Assembly: GCA_021323155.1 (NCBI GenBank)
Contig: JAJTCI010000010.1
Coordinates: 1-35,343, forward strand
Length of the DNA: 35,343 bases
Direction: 5' to 3'
From: Chitinophagaceae bacterium
GTDB taxonomy: Bacteria; Bacteroidota; Bacteroidia; Chitinophagales; Chitinophagaceae
Shown here: one piece after another, positions 1 to 10,595 of the stretch
Position numbering within the stretch: position 1 is the first letter of the stretch
How the letters are laid out: every line of letters begins with the position of its first letter
Made by a program: the position numbers and the translations under genes
The notes under the pieces: model-generated
Databases searched by the model: none
What the model saw: the letters and a program-made list of their open reading frames with translations, nothing else
What the model was told of the DNA's origin: nothing

Positions 1-9
1 GTGATGTAC

Positions 10-2058
10 TTATTGCGGTTTTTTTGCCACCATGGTCAGAATGGTCGCTACACCGGTTAGTTCATCGGTCTCATCCAGCATTTCCACCATCCACTTAACA
101 ATGCCTTTCTCGATATCATCCTCTTCCTTCTTTTCCTGCGAGGTCTTTTCCTTGCAGGTAAAACGTATATATATCTCGGCGCCGGGGTAAACCGGTTTTG
201 TAAAACGCAATTCATCGATGCCGTAGTTCAGCAATACCGGGTTTTTTTCGTAGCTGTCCACAAATAACCCGGCGGCCGCGCTCATGATAAAATAACCATG
301 TGCCACCTGCCGTTCGAACATAGTACCCTTGAAATCAGTTTCTTTGATGTGCGCGTAAAAATGATCTCCACTCAGCTCGGCAAAGCGATCGATGTCTTCC
401 GACGTGATCAGTCTTTTCTCCGTGACCAACTGGTCACCCACCTGCAGTTCTTCAAAATACTTCTTGAACGGATGCTTGCCCGGGTCTTTGCCCTTTGCAT
501 TCTGCTGGTACACATTGCTGATCTCGGTAATGGTGGTGGGTGACCCCTGTATCGCTACCCGTTGCATATAATGCTTTACACCGCGGATGCCGCCCATCTC
601 TTCACCACCACCTGCCCTTCCCGGACCGCCATGCACCAGTAAGGGTAAAGGAGATCCATGCCCGGTGCTTTCTTTCGCGCACTCGTTATTCAGGACCAGT
701 ATCCTTCCATGAAAAGCCGCGGCGCCCAAGACGTATTGTTTCGCGATCTTATTATCCGCTGTCACGATAGAAGACACCAGTGAACCTTTGCCCAGCCTTG
801 ATAAGGCGATCGCTTCATCAATAGATGAATAAGGCATCAGCGTAGACACTGGTCCAAACGCTTCCACCTCGTGCGACTCCATACCCGTAAACGGCTTTTC
901 GTTGAGCAATAACAAAGGACTCATGAAGGCGCCCTTTTCTCCATCCGCGTCAATCACTTCCACGCTGTCGAGGCTACCATATATGATCTGTGACGAGGCC
1001 AGTAATTTCTGCACCTGTTGTTTTACTTCATCCCGCTGGCTCAAGCCGGCAAGGCTGCCCATCCGCACTTTCTCATTCGCCGGGTTACCGATGGCAGTCT
1101 GCGCGAGCGCTTTGCCCAAAGCGATATGCACATCTTCGATCCTGTCCTGCGGCACGAATATCCGCCGGATCGCCGTACACTTCTGCCCGGCCTTTACGGT
1201 CATCTCTTTTTTTACTTCCCTGATGAATATATCCCATTCCGGTACACCTGGCTTTACATCCGATCCAAGCACAATGCAATTGAGCGAATCCGCTTCCATA
1301 TTAAAGGTCACATTCTGCTCCAGTATATTCCGCTGGCTTTTAAGCATCAGCCCGGTAGTGGCAGATCCGGTGAATGTGATCACATCCTGTGACAGCACAT
1401 GGTCGAGCATGTCGCCCGCGGAACCACAAACCAATTGCAAAGCGCCATTCGGTAAAATGCCGGAGGCAGCGATCTCTTTTACCACGGCTTCAGTTAAGAA
1501 CGAGGTGATAGTAGCAGGCTTCACCACTGCAGGGACACCTGCCAGCAGGTTCACCGCAATCTTTTCTAGCATCCCCCAGACCGGGAAATTAAAAGCGTTT
1601 ATGTGAACGGCGATTCCTTCCTTCGGCACCAACAGGTGATGACCCATGAACGTTCCGCCTTTTCCCAACTGGTGACCTTCCCCATCAAGACAAAAGGATT
1701 CATCCGGGAACTTCCGGCGGAGCGAGGCATAAGAGAACAGGTTTCCAATCCCGCCTTCTATATCGATCCAGCTATCGATCTTTGTCGCACCGGTAAGGTA
1801 ACTGATGCTATAAAACTTGTCTAAATGCTTCCTCAGGTGGAGCGCCACTGCCTTAAGCATCAGTCCGCGTTCCTGGAAAGTTAATTTGCGTAACGCGGGG
1901 CCGCCTATGACCCTTCCATAGTCCAATACCGAAGCGAAATCCAGTCCTTTTGTACTCGCATGGGCCACCACCTCACCGCTAACGGCATTGTATAAAGGTT
2001 GTCCCGCGCCGTCTCCCGTAACCCAGCTACCAGTTATATAGTTCTCCAGTTTTTGCAT
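10..2058 (-). CDS. paaZ: Bifunctional aldehyde dehydrogenase / MaoC-type enoyl-CoA hydratase, PaaZ-like (phenylacetate ring-opening)
   Basis: 682-aa ORF; N-terminal ALDH with catalytic-Cys context 'KAGQKCTAIRRIFVP' and C-terminal MaoC-like 'SGDHFYAHIKETDFKGTMFERQVAHGYF'; fusion architecture and length typical of PaaZ. Confidence 0.93.
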   Translation of the reverse strand: MQKLENYITGSWVTGDGAGQPLYNAVSGEVVAHASTKGLDFASVLDYGRVIGGPALRKLTFQERGLMLKAVALHLRKHLDKFYSISYLTGATKIDSWIDIEGGIGNLFSYASLRRKFPDESFCLDGEGHQLGKGGTFMGHHLLVPKEGIAVHINAFNFPVWGMLEKIAVNLLAGVPAVVKPATITSFLTEAVVKEIAASGILPNGALQLVCGSAGDMLDHVLSQDVITFTGSATTGLMLKSQRNILEQNVTFNMEADSLNCIVLGSDVKPGVPEWDIFIREVKKEMTVKAGQKCTAIRRIFVPQDRIEDVHIALGKALAQTAIGNPANEKVRMGSLAGLSQRDEVKQQVQKLLASSQIIYGSLDSVEVIDADGEKGAFMSPLLLLNEKPFTGMESHEVEAFGPVSTLMPYSSIDEAIALSRLGKGSLVSSIVTADNKIAKQYVLGAAAFHGRILVLNNECAKESTGHGSPLPLLVHGGPGRAGGGEEMGGIRGVKHYMQRVAIQGSPTTITEISNVYQQNAKGKDPGKHPFKKYFEELQVGDQLVTEKRLITSEDIDRFAELSGDHFYAHIKETDFKGTMFERQVAHGYFIMSAAAGLFVDSYEKNPVLLNYGIDELRFTKPVYPGAEIYIRFTCKEKTSQEKKEEDDIEKGIVKWMVEMLDETDELTGVATILTMVAKKPQ

Positions 2059-2178
2059 ATCAATCGTTTGAACCGGGCAAAGCTAATAATTGCACCATAA
2101 CAAAATCAGCATTTTATAGCGGCTAGCATGCAATTTGCACAGCTGTGACCGGGAAGCGATTCCCCATGAATAAGTATT

Positions 2179-2676
2179 ATGGCAAAAAAGAACAAACGAC
2201 TGAACCGATTCTTTGATAAGTTTTCTACGCGGGTCACCAAGATCACCGGGAGCCTCTGGGCTTTTATCGTGGCTGTGGTCCTGATCCTCGTTTGGGCATT
2301 AACCGGCCCTTTGTTCGGATTTTCTGACACCTGGCAACTGGTGATAAACACCGGTACTACCATCGTCACGTTCTTAATGGTGTTCATCATCCAGCAGACG
2401 CAGAACAAGGACACTACGGCAATTCACCTCAAGTTGAATGAACTCATCGCTTCCAATAAAATGGCCAGCAACCGGCTTGTAGACGCGGAAGACCTGACCG
2501 ATGAAGAACTGCAGGTGCTCAAGAAATTCTATGTCCGTCTTGGTAACCTCGCTGAAGAAGAGGGTGATATTCACGCCACCCATACTATTGAAGAGGCTGA
2601 AGACCTCCAGGAAGAAAAATCCCGGACAAGAAGCAAGACAAAGCAGAAGGCGGGTTCTACTGCAAAAAAACGGTAA
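2179..2676 (+). CDS. Low-affinity iron permease family (Fet4-like) small membrane protein
   Basis: 165 aa; 'ITGSLWAFIVAVVLILVWALTGPLFGFSDTWQLVINTGTTIVTFLMVFIIQQTQNKDTTAIHLKLNELI' matches the family signature. Confidence 0.85.
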   Translation: MAKKNKRLNRFFDKFSTRVTKITGSLWAFIVAVVLILVWALTGPLFGFSDTWQLVINTGTTIVTFLMVFIIQQTQNKDTTAIHLKLNELIASNKMASNRLVDAEDLTDEELQVLKKFYVRLGNLAEEEGDIHATHTIEEAEDLQEEKSRTRSKTKQKAGSTAKKR

Positions 2677-2815
2677 TCACCTGTCCCGCACATCTTTTTT
2701 GAAACGACCGTTTTACCCCATCCCATATTCACCCATTTATCCATCTCTAAATCGGTGGTATCCAAATGTGGTTATCTTTAGGCCCGTTTAAATTCTAATT
2801 TCAAGGAGAGACTGA

Positions 2816-3865
2816 ATGCAACAGCTTTTTCGGCTTTTAATGATTGTATTATTGGCCGCTTCATGTGGGGACGGCGACAAAAAAAAGGTGACCGTTACGA
2901 CTACCCAGCAACAGCCACCGGTGATGGTGGATGTGATCCTTGCTGGCTACCAGCCGCTCTCGAACACAATAGAAGCAAATGGTACCGTGGTGGCCAACGA
3001 GACAACAGAGCTGAGGCCTGAAGTCAGCGGACGGCTTACTTACCTTAATATACCCGAAGGCCGCGCGGTAGGAAAAGGAACCGTGCTTGCCCGGATCAAC
3101 GATGCCGACCTCCAGGCGCAACTGAGGAAGCTTCGTTCACAGTTGGTGCTTGCACAGAAAACAGAAGAGCGCTTCCGGAAACTGCTGGAAGTGGAAGGCA
3201 TCAACAGGGCGGATTATGACGTCGCGCTGAACCAGGTGAATACTTTAAAAGCCGACATAAACGTGGTTCAGGCTGATATCAGCCGGACCGTGGTGCGGGC
3301 GCCTTTCAGTGGTACTATCGGCCTTCGAAACGTGAGTCCCGGCGCTTACGTAACCCCGCAAACTGTATTGGCAACCATTCAACAAGTGAACCGCTCCAAG
3401 ATAGATTTCACCCTACCCGAAATATACGCGGGTGTTGTAACAAAAGGCCGAACCGTCGTGGTAGAGGTCAGCCCGACCGAAAAACGCAGGGCGACGATCC
3501 TGGCAGTTGAGCCGCAGGCAAGCACTGCTACGAGAAATCTTACTGTGCGCGCGATCATTGACAATGGCGTGCTAAATCCCGGAACTTTTGTAAAAGTGTT
3601 GATCGAGGCGGGATCGAAAGCGCAAACGATCATGGTGCCAAGCAGCGCCATTATACCGGACGCGAAGTCAAAGAAAGTGATCGTCGCAAAGAACGGTAAA
3701 GGCATTATGACCACTGTTGAAACAGGCCTGCGGACCGCTTCCGGGGTGGAGATCACAAGCGGGTTGAACATCGGCGATTCAGTGGTGGTGACGGGTGTTT
3801 TATATGTAAGGCCTGCTTCAGTAGTTAAGGTGCGAAGCGTAAAGAAACTGGAAGAGATTTTATAG
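2816..3865 (+). CDS. RND efflux periplasmic adaptor (HlyD/MFP family), predicted lipoprotein
   Basis: 349 aa; lipobox-like 'LLAASC', biotinyl-lipoyl-like motif 'LTYLNIPEGRAVGKGTVLARINDADL', 'VRAPFSGTIGLRNVSPGAYV'. Confidence 0.93.
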   Translation: MQQLFRLLMIVLLAASCGDGDKKKVTVTTTQQQPPVMVDVILAGYQPLSNTIEANGTVVANETTELRPEVSGRLTYLNIPEGRAVGKGTVLARINDADLQAQLRKLRSQLVLAQKTEERFRKLLEVEGINRADYDVALNQVNTLKADINVVQADISRTVVRAPFSGTIGLRNVSPGAYVTPQTVLATIQQVNRSKIDFTLPEIYAGVVTKGRTVVVEVSPTEKRRATILAVEPQASTATRNLTVRAIIDNGVLNPGTFVKVLIEAGSKAQTIMVPSSAIIPDAKSKKVIVAKNGKGIMTTVETGLRTASGVEITSGLNIGDSVVVTGVLYVRPASVVKVRSVKKLEEIL

Positions 3866-3912
3866 TGGGGAATAAAAGAAAGACACACAGCACAGTGTCG
3901 GGAGAATAAGCG

Positions 3913-6900
3913 ATGAACATTTCAGAATTATCACTGCGGCGACCGGTTCTCGCGGTTGTCATGAATATACTCATCCTGCTCTTTGGTGCAGTGGGATACA
4001 CCCATTGATCCGCCGATCGTGAATGTGCGGACGACTTACACGGGTGCGAATTCAGACATCATCGAAACGCAGATCACAGAACCACTGGAGAAAGCGATCA
4101 ACGGTATCCCTGGTATCCGCACCATTTCATCTTCCAGCTCACAAAGCTCCAGCAACATCACCGTTGAATTTGAACTCAGCGCCGACCTTGAAGCTGCCGC
4201 GAACGACGTGCGGGACAAGGTGAGCCAGGCGCAGCGAAGCCTGCCGCAGGATATTGACGCGCCACCGGTGGTGAGCAAGGCCGATGCGAATAGCGACTTT
4301 ATCATATTGCTGGCCGCGCAGAGTCCCAGCAAAGGGTTGATGGAACTAAGCGACTATGCGGAGAATGTGCTGATGGAGCGATTCCAGACGATCTCACAGG
4401 TGAGCGCGGTGAACATCTTTGGCCAGAAGCGCCCTTCGATGCGTATCTGGATGGATCCCGACAAACTCAACTCTTACAATATTTCTTTCCGTGATGTACG
4501 GACGACGCTGGACCGCGAGAACGTAGAGATACCATCAGGAAAGATCTATGGTGAGAGTACCGAGCTCACGATACGTACGCTGGGAAGGCTTACTACCGAA
4601 GAAGATTTCCGGACACTCATCCTGCGGGAAGACTCGGCCGGCATCATCCGGCTGGGCGATGTGGCAAAAGTAGAGGTGGGCCCGGAAAATGAAGAGTTCA
4701 GCTGGAAGCTGAACGGGTTGAACGCGGTTGGTCTTGCCATCATTCCACAACCGGGCGCGAACTATATCGAGATATCAGACGAGTTCAATAAGCGATTAGA
4801 GGAGCTGAAGCGTTCGGAAAAGAGTGATATTGATCTTACGGTATTGATCGACACCACTAAAAATGTAAGACGGTCCATCAAGGAGGTGGAGGAAACTTTG
4901 CTGATTTCTTTCAGTCTGGTAGTACTCGTGATCCTTTTCTTCTTCCGGAACTTCCTGATCGCCATCCGCCCGTTGATAGATATCCCGATTTCCCTGGTAG
5001 CCACCTTCTTCATAATGTACATCGCGGGTTTCTCCATCAACGTGCTCACATTGCTGGGCATCGTATTGGCGACCGGGTTGGTGGTGGATGACGGGATCGT
5101 GGTGACCGAAAATATTTTCCGTAAAATGGAGCAAGGCTTTCCGATCAGAAAGGCGGCATTGGAAGGCAGTAAGGAAATCTTCTTTGCCGTTATTTCCACA
5201 TCCATTACGCTGGCCATCGTTTTCTTACCGGTAATATTCCTTGAAGGATTCGTAGGAAGTTTATTCCGGGAGTTCGGTATCGTGGTGGCGGGAGCGGTAC
5301 TGGTGTCGGCCTTCGTCTCACTCACCATCACGCCGGTATTGAACGTGGTGCTCACCCGGAACAACCGGTCCGGACATGGTAAATTTTATGAGAAAACGGA
5401 GTTCATTTTCCGTGGGATGGAGAACGGCTACATGCGCATGCTCAAAGGATTCCTCCGCGTGCGGTGGATGGCCTGGGTGATCGTATTGGTCTGTGCGGGG
5501 GTCATTTATTTTATCGGTAAGGATATGCCAAGCGAACTTGCCCCGATGGAAGATAAAAGCAGTGTCCGGTTCCAGCTCTCCGGCCCTGAAGGCGCGAGCT
5601 ATGGTTATATGACAACTGTAGGGGAAAGGCTGGTGAATTTCCTTTACGATTCAGTGCCCGAACGCACGTTCACGTTCGGCGCCATCCCCGGTTTTGGATC
5701 GGGTGGTTTGAACAGCGGTACCGCGCGACTGGGTTTAAGTGCGCCCAATGAAAGAAATCGTAGCCAGAGTGATATCGTCAAAGATCTCAACAGGAAATTA
5801 TCCAGGTTCAACGAACTGCGGATATTCGCTGTTGAAGAGCAAACCATCTCTGTCGGGTTGGGATCCAGAGGCGCCTTGCCGGTACAATTCATTTTACAGA
5901 ACCTGGACTTTGAAAAAATAAAAGCGGTCGTTCCTAAGTTCCTGGAGGAAGCGCGAAAGAACCCAACGTTTGGAAACGTAGATGTGAACCTGAAGTTCAA
6001 TAAGCCCGAATTGGAGCTGACCATCGACCGTATGCGCGCAAAGGACCTCGGCTTATCCATATCAGATGTCGCGGAGGTGGTGCAGAGCGCGTTCAGTGGC
6101 CGGCGCGTTGGTTACTATACCACCAACGGCCGTCAATACCAGGTGATCTCACAGGTGGAATTGGAAAACCGTGAAACGCCCTCCGACATATCGCGGTTGT
6201 ATGTACGCAATAACCGGAATGAGAATATACCATTAAGCGCCGTGGTGAAGATCGAAGAATCTTCCAACCCGCCAACGCTTTACCATTACAATCGCTTCCG
6301 GTCGGCAACTATTACCGCCTCGCTCGCCGAAGGCAAGACCATCGGCGATGGGGTGGAAGCAATGCGATCGATCGCGAACGGCTTGCTTGACGAGAGTTTC
6401 CAGACATCGCTCGGTGGACCTTCGAGGGATTACGCGGAAAGCTCTTCCAATACAATGTTCGCTTTATTTCTCGCCCTTGGGTTGATCTACCTGGTACTCG
6501 CCGCCCAGTTCGAAAGTTTCCTGGACCCGATCACCATCATGTTCACGATTTTATTTGCGCTGGCGGGCGCGCTGCTCACGCTCTGGATATTCGGTCAAAC
6601 ACTTAATATCTTCTCACAGATCGGGATGATCATGCTAGTCGGGCTGGCGACCAAGAACGGTATCCTCATCGTGGAATTCGCCAATAAGAAAAGAGAGAAT
6701 GGCTTATCGAGATATGACGCGGTACTCGAAGCTTCGGCGCAACGGATGCGGCCGATCCTGATGACCAGTCTTGCAACCGCACTTGGAGCTTTGCCTATCG
6801 CAATGAGCATCGGTGCCGCGGCGACCAGCCGGATCCCGCTGGGTATCGTGATCGTTGGTGGCGTGATACTATCGATGCTGCTCACCTTGTTCGCCATCCC

Positions 6901-6961
6901 GGCCATTTATACATACATTTCAGGTAAACGAAAAGTAAAGACCACCGAGATCACAGAGTAA
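3913..6961 (+). pseudogene. RND efflux permease (AcrB/MexF-like), N-terminus disrupted by an apparent short frame-changing deletion
   Basis: ATG at 3913 gives MNISELSLRRPVLAVVMNILILLFGAVGYTH* in one frame; homology resumes in the +1 frame as '..IDPPIVNVRTTYTGANSDIIETQITEPLEKAI' through 6961. The usual 'FLGVRE(Y/F)P(A/S)' linker is missing. The ORF track start at 3983 is a TTG that would skip TM1. Confidence 0.85.
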
Positions 6962-6974
6962 AGAAATACGCCAG

Positions 6975-8267
6975 ATGAGAAGATGCCTCGTGATATTAGT
7001 CTTGATGATCGCCGCACCCGGCTTCGGGCAGCGGGTGCTTACGCTTCGTGAAGCGATCGATTCCGCTTTGAAAAATAATCTTGACATAGCGATCGCCCGA
7101 ACCGATGTGGAAGCTACCGTGGTCAATAACCATATCAGCGTGGCCGGTGGGATCCCTTCTGTAACGGGAACGATCAATAGCCAGGAACAGGTGACCGCTG
7201 TAAATCAAAAATTAAACTCCGGCCAGGAGATCAATCGCAGCAGCGCGGCCTCGAACAGTACACAGGTGGGTATTACCGCGAGCATGCTGGTATTTAACGG
7301 GTGGAGGGTAGTCGCCACCAAAAAACGCCTGGAAGAATTGCAGAAGTTGAGCGAAGCACAACTGGCGGCGCAGATACTGAACGTGGTGGCAAACGTGATG
7401 CTGAGCTATTATGACGTAGTCCGCCAGGGAGATTACCTTAATACGCTCGACTTCTCGCTGACCCTTGCAAAAAAACGCCTGGAGATATTCAATATCAGGA
7501 AGGAAGTAGGCCTCGCCAATAATGCGGACATCTTCCAGGCACAGATCGACGTGAATACCATACTCCAGAACATCGCTTCGCAACAATTGGTATTGAGCCA
7601 GGCGAAGATCGACCTGATGGACCTGATGGATACAAACGATTCGTCCTTCCGTGTAAGTGACACTATTATTGTTGATGAAACAATTTCACTGCAGCCGGTG
7701 CTGGAAGTGTTGCAGCGTAACCCCGAGGTGCTGGTAGCTGAACAGCAGGTCCTCGTGAACGAACAGTTGGCAAAAGAAACGAGGGCCCAACGTTACCCGG
7801 CCGTTCGCGTAAACGGGGGTTATAACTTCAACCGGAACCAGAACGCTGCCGGCCTCACTTTGCTGAACCAGAGTTATGGCCCTTTTATCGGGTTGAATGT
7901 ACAGGTGCCGATATTCAACGGTGGCGCAACGAGGCGGCAGGTGAAAGTGGCGGAGATCAATACCACTATCGCGCGGCTACAGAAGGAAAATGTTTTGTCT
8001 TCACTGCAGTCCGCCGCGCTGCGTGCATTTGAATCTTACCGGAATACGCTCATCCAGCTGCAGCACGAAAAGGAGAATTACGAGTTATCGAGGAAGCTCG
8101 TCGACCTTACATTGCAACGCTTTTCCCTCAGCGTCGCTACGATCATTGAAGTAAGAGAAGCGCAACGCAGCTTCGAAGAGACCGGTTTCCGGCTGGTAAA
8201 CCTTGCGTATGCGGCCAAAGTCGCCGAGATCGAACTGAAAAGACTCTCGGGCAACTTGCCGCTTTGA
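6975..8267 (+). CDS. TolC-family outer membrane efflux protein
   Basis: 430 aa; signal peptide, 'LTLREAIDSALKNNLDIAIARTDVEA', two coiled-coil OEP halves; 13 nt after the permease gene. Confidence 0.93.
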   Translation: MRRCLVILVLMIAAPGFGQRVLTLREAIDSALKNNLDIAIARTDVEATVVNNHISVAGGIPSVTGTINSQEQVTAVNQKLNSGQEINRSSAASNSTQVGITASMLVFNGWRVVATKKRLEELQKLSEAQLAAQILNVVANVMLSYYDVVRQGDYLNTLDFSLTLAKKRLEIFNIRKEVGLANNADIFQAQIDVNTILQNIASQQLVLSQAKIDLMDLMDTNDSSFRVSDTIIVDETISLQPVLEVLQRNPEVLVAEQQVLVNEQLAKETRAQRYPAVRVNGGYNFNRNQNAAGLTLLNQSYGPFIGLNVQVPIFNGGATRRQVKVAEINTTIARLQKENVLSSLQSAALRAFESYRNTLIQLQHEKENYELSRKLVDLTLQRFSLSVATIIEVREAQRSFEETGFRLVNLAYAAKVAEIELKRLSGNLPL

Positions 8268-8525
8268 TCCTTTCAGCACCTTTTAAGCGTTTTTCAAATC
8301 CGCTTTAAGTAAGTTCTCCTTATACAAGCGTAGTTTTGTGTTGTAATCGAAGCTATCAAGGCCATATAAGCTGCTTAAGTAGAAAAGTTCCTTTTTATCC
8401 TGATACCCGCTTTACTGTTTTTGCTGCGATAAGATAGCCGGTTACAAGGTCTTAATAGAAAACCCCCATTTCCCCCCAATCCTGTTTACGCCTTAGACCC
8501 TTTTAAAAAACACCTCCCCCGAAGT

Positions 8526-8533
8526 TATATTTG
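8526..8533 (+). promoter_or_regulatory. Bacteroidota-type -7 element (TATATTTG) upstream of the aminotransferase
   Basis: Matches TAnnTTTG about 18 nt before the GTG start; coordinates good to about 1 nt. Confidence 0.45.
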
Positions 8534-8550
8534 CGGCTTAAATATTTGCC

Positions 8551-9702
8551 GTGATAAGTCTGCATTCAAAATTGCCTGACGTAGGCATTACCATCTTCAC
8601 TGTAATGAACCAGCTGGGCGCCCAGCATAACGCTGTCAATCTCGGGCAGGGATTTCCTGACTTCCCAATGAGCAGCCAACTGACCGATCTCGTGAATAAA
8701 GCGATGAGGGATGGGTTCAACCAATATACCCATATGAATGGCTTACCCTTGTTAAGGGAACGCATCGCGGCGAAAGTCCAGAAATTATACAGTACGTCTA
8801 TCGATCCTGAGACACAGGTCACCATAACGCCAGGAGGTACTTATGCTATCTATACAGCGCTTACCGCGGCATTGCAACCGGGAGACGAAGTGATCGTGTT
8901 CGAGCCTGCGTACGACAGCTATATCCCGAATATAGAAGTGAACGGCGCGAAAGCCGTGTTGATCTCGCTTGCATTCACGGACTATTCCATCCCATGGGAT
9001 GAAGTAAGGCAAAAGATCACGGCAAAGACCCGGATGATCATGGTCAACACGCCGCAGAACCCTACAGGAAGCGTACTAGGCGAAAACGATATTGAACAGT
9101 TGAGAGCGATCACGGCAGGGACCGGTATCATGATCTTAAGTGACGAAGTATATGAGCATCTCATTTTTGACGATATACCACATTATAGTATCCTCCGCTA
9201 CCCCGACCTGCTGGAAAGAAGTTTTGTTTGTTTCTCCTTTGGTAAAACATACCATTGCACCGGTTGGAAGCTGGGCTATTGTATTTCCTCCGCGGAACTC
9301 ATGAAGGAATTCAGGAAGGTGCATCAGTTCAATTGCTTCACCTGTATCACGCCATTCCAGGTAGCATTAGCGGAATACATGCAGGACGAGGAAGCGTATT
9401 TATCCCTGCCCAAATTCTACCAGAGGAAAAGAGACTTTTTTGCCAGTCTCATGAAGGCTACGCCTTTCAAGCCAATGGTGAGCCACGGTAGTTACTTTCA
9501 ATGTTATAGCTATTCTCATCTCTCCGAAGAGAGCGATAAGGACTTCGCCTTGCGCCTGATCAGGGATTATGGCATCGTTACCATCCCCGTTTCGGCTTTT
9601 TACAAGAATGGGAAGGATGACAAAGCGCTTCGGTTCTGCTTCGCGAAAAAGGAAGAGACTTTGGAAAAAGCAGTTGAAAAGCTCGTGAAATTCCCTTCTT
9701 GA
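8551..9702 (+). CDS. PLP-dependent aminotransferase (methionine aminotransferase / YbdL-KAT-like)
   Basis: 383 aa, GTG start; 'NLGQGFPDFP', 'NTPQNPTGSV', 'SFGKTYHCTGWKLGY' fold-type I motifs. Confidence 0.9.
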   Translation: MISLHSKLPDVGITIFTVMNQLGAQHNAVNLGQGFPDFPMSSQLTDLVNKAMRDGFNQYTHMNGLPLLRERIAAKVQKLYSTSIDPETQVTITPGGTYAIYTALTAALQPGDEVIVFEPAYDSYIPNIEVNGAKAVLISLAFTDYSIPWDEVRQKITAKTRMIMVNTPQNPTGSVLGENDIEQLRAITAGTGIMILSDEVYEHLIFDDIPHYSILRYPDLLERSFVCFSFGKTYHCTGWKLGYCISSAELMKEFRKVHQFNCFTCITPFQVALAEYMQDEEAYLSLPKFYQRKRDFFASLMKATPFKPMVSHGSYFQCYSYSHLSEESDKDFALRLIRDYGIVTIPVSAFYKNGKDDKALRFCFAKKEETLEKAVEKLVKFPS

Positions 9703-9832
9703 TGCTTAGATAAGTTAAACGGATGCCCCATTTGGGTGCGTGAGCGGGTACTTACAATGAAGCGGGCACTACCTCGTTTAAGATAACGGAATTAAGTAGT
9801 ACAATTTCTCATCCCTTGGTCCTGAAACTATC

Positions 9833-9865
9833 GGCGGAAGGTTCTCCTTCCGCCTTGTTGTTTTT
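9833..9865 (+). terminator. Rho-independent terminator
   Basis: GGCGGAAGG-TTCT-CCTTCCGCC perfect 9-bp stem followed by TTGTTGTTTTT. Confidence 0.8.
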
Positions 9866-9967
9866 ATAAGGCACCAGCGCCTGGTTTATCCCACCACTTC
9901 TTCTAAACCCTTCCTCTCCATCTGAGCTAATCAATCTTAACCGCATACTGATCGCGAACTATAGAGA

Positions 9968-10034
9968 TAAAGCATAGATAAAGCATGGCTATAGGCAGGG
10001 TTTATCTATGCTTTAAGCATAGTTGACCTATGCT
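9968..10034. repeat. Cluster of inverted repeats built on GCATAG/CTATGC
   Basis: Perfect 15-bp arms 9968-9982 / 10001-10015 (TAAAGCATAGATAAA / TTTATCTATGCTTTA), followed by AGCATAG-TTGAC-CTATGCT at 10016-10034. Confidence 0.75.
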
Positions 10035-10230
10035 CCGTATATGGGTTAACTGCAAACTTTTAAAAATTGCCTGGCTTTTGCCGGATGGTGCGACTATAAA
10101 ATAATACACTCATCCCTCTATTTTACCGTTCATCATTTGTGCCAACCATGTTGTCTAAGCTATAATATTGATAATCAGCTTAATATGCTTAGTCGGCTTC
10201 TATTCGGTACAGATTACCTAAAAAAACTTA

Positions 10231-10251
10231 GTACCATGTGTTGCATAGTAC
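10231..10251. promoter_or_regulatory. Candidate PadR operator
   Basis: GTACCATG-TGTTG-CATAGTAC, 8-bp arms with one mismatch, in the upstream region of the small ORF/padR/pspC cluster; TAGTACCA also occurs as a direct repeat at 10229 and 10246. Confidence 0.5.
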
Positions 10252-10335
10252 CAAATAATCCTGCATCTTTGTGTTGTCAAGGGGTAGGAACCCTGGCAAA
10301 GAAGAAACAAACACAAAAACATTAAAATAGATTTT

Positions 10336-10524
10336 ATGAGAACAGACAACACAAACCTCCTTGCTGGAATTAGCAACGACGAGATCAACGAACTGACCAA
10401 AGAAGTAAAAGAAACTGTCGCTTCGGCGCACCACCAGGATAACAGCCGCAATTTCAGCGCAGCCGAACTCTGGAGGATCCAGAAGAACCAGAGAATGCGC
10501 GTGCAGCGGAGGATGATCTTTTAA
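10336..10524 (+). CDS. Small hypothetical protein (62 aa) preceding PadR
   Basis: ATG ORF MRTDNTNLLAGISNDEINELTKEVKETV...FSAAELWRIQKNQRMRVQRRMIF, positioned as first gene after the candidate operator; basic C-terminus. Confidence 0.65.
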   Translation: MRTDNTNLLAGISNDEINELTKEVKETVASAHHQDNSRNFSAAELWRIQKNQRMRVQRRMIF

Positions 10525-10595
10525 AAGGTCAAAAGACAATAGTCAAGTGAAAGGCCAGGTGCCTCACAAACAATAAAACAAAAAAACTCCAGGTT

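Noticed and set aside
902-1606. 234-aa plus-strand ORF
   Set aside because: Antisense to the well-supported paaZ-like gene; composition consistent with a shadow ORF.
4762-5364. 200-aa minus-strand ORF
   Set aside because: Antisense to the RND permease; low-complexity Ser/Thr-rich shadow translation.
3983-6961. Taking the TTG at 3983 as the true start of the RND permease
   Set aside because: It would remove the conserved TM1 sequence MNISELSLRRPVLAVVMNILILLFG, which is present just upstream in another frame; a frameshift/deletion is the better reading.
8268-8550. Possible ncRNA in the gap before the aminotransferase
   Set aside because: No strong inverted repeat, terminator or conserved RNA motif that I could identify; only a promoter-like element near its end.
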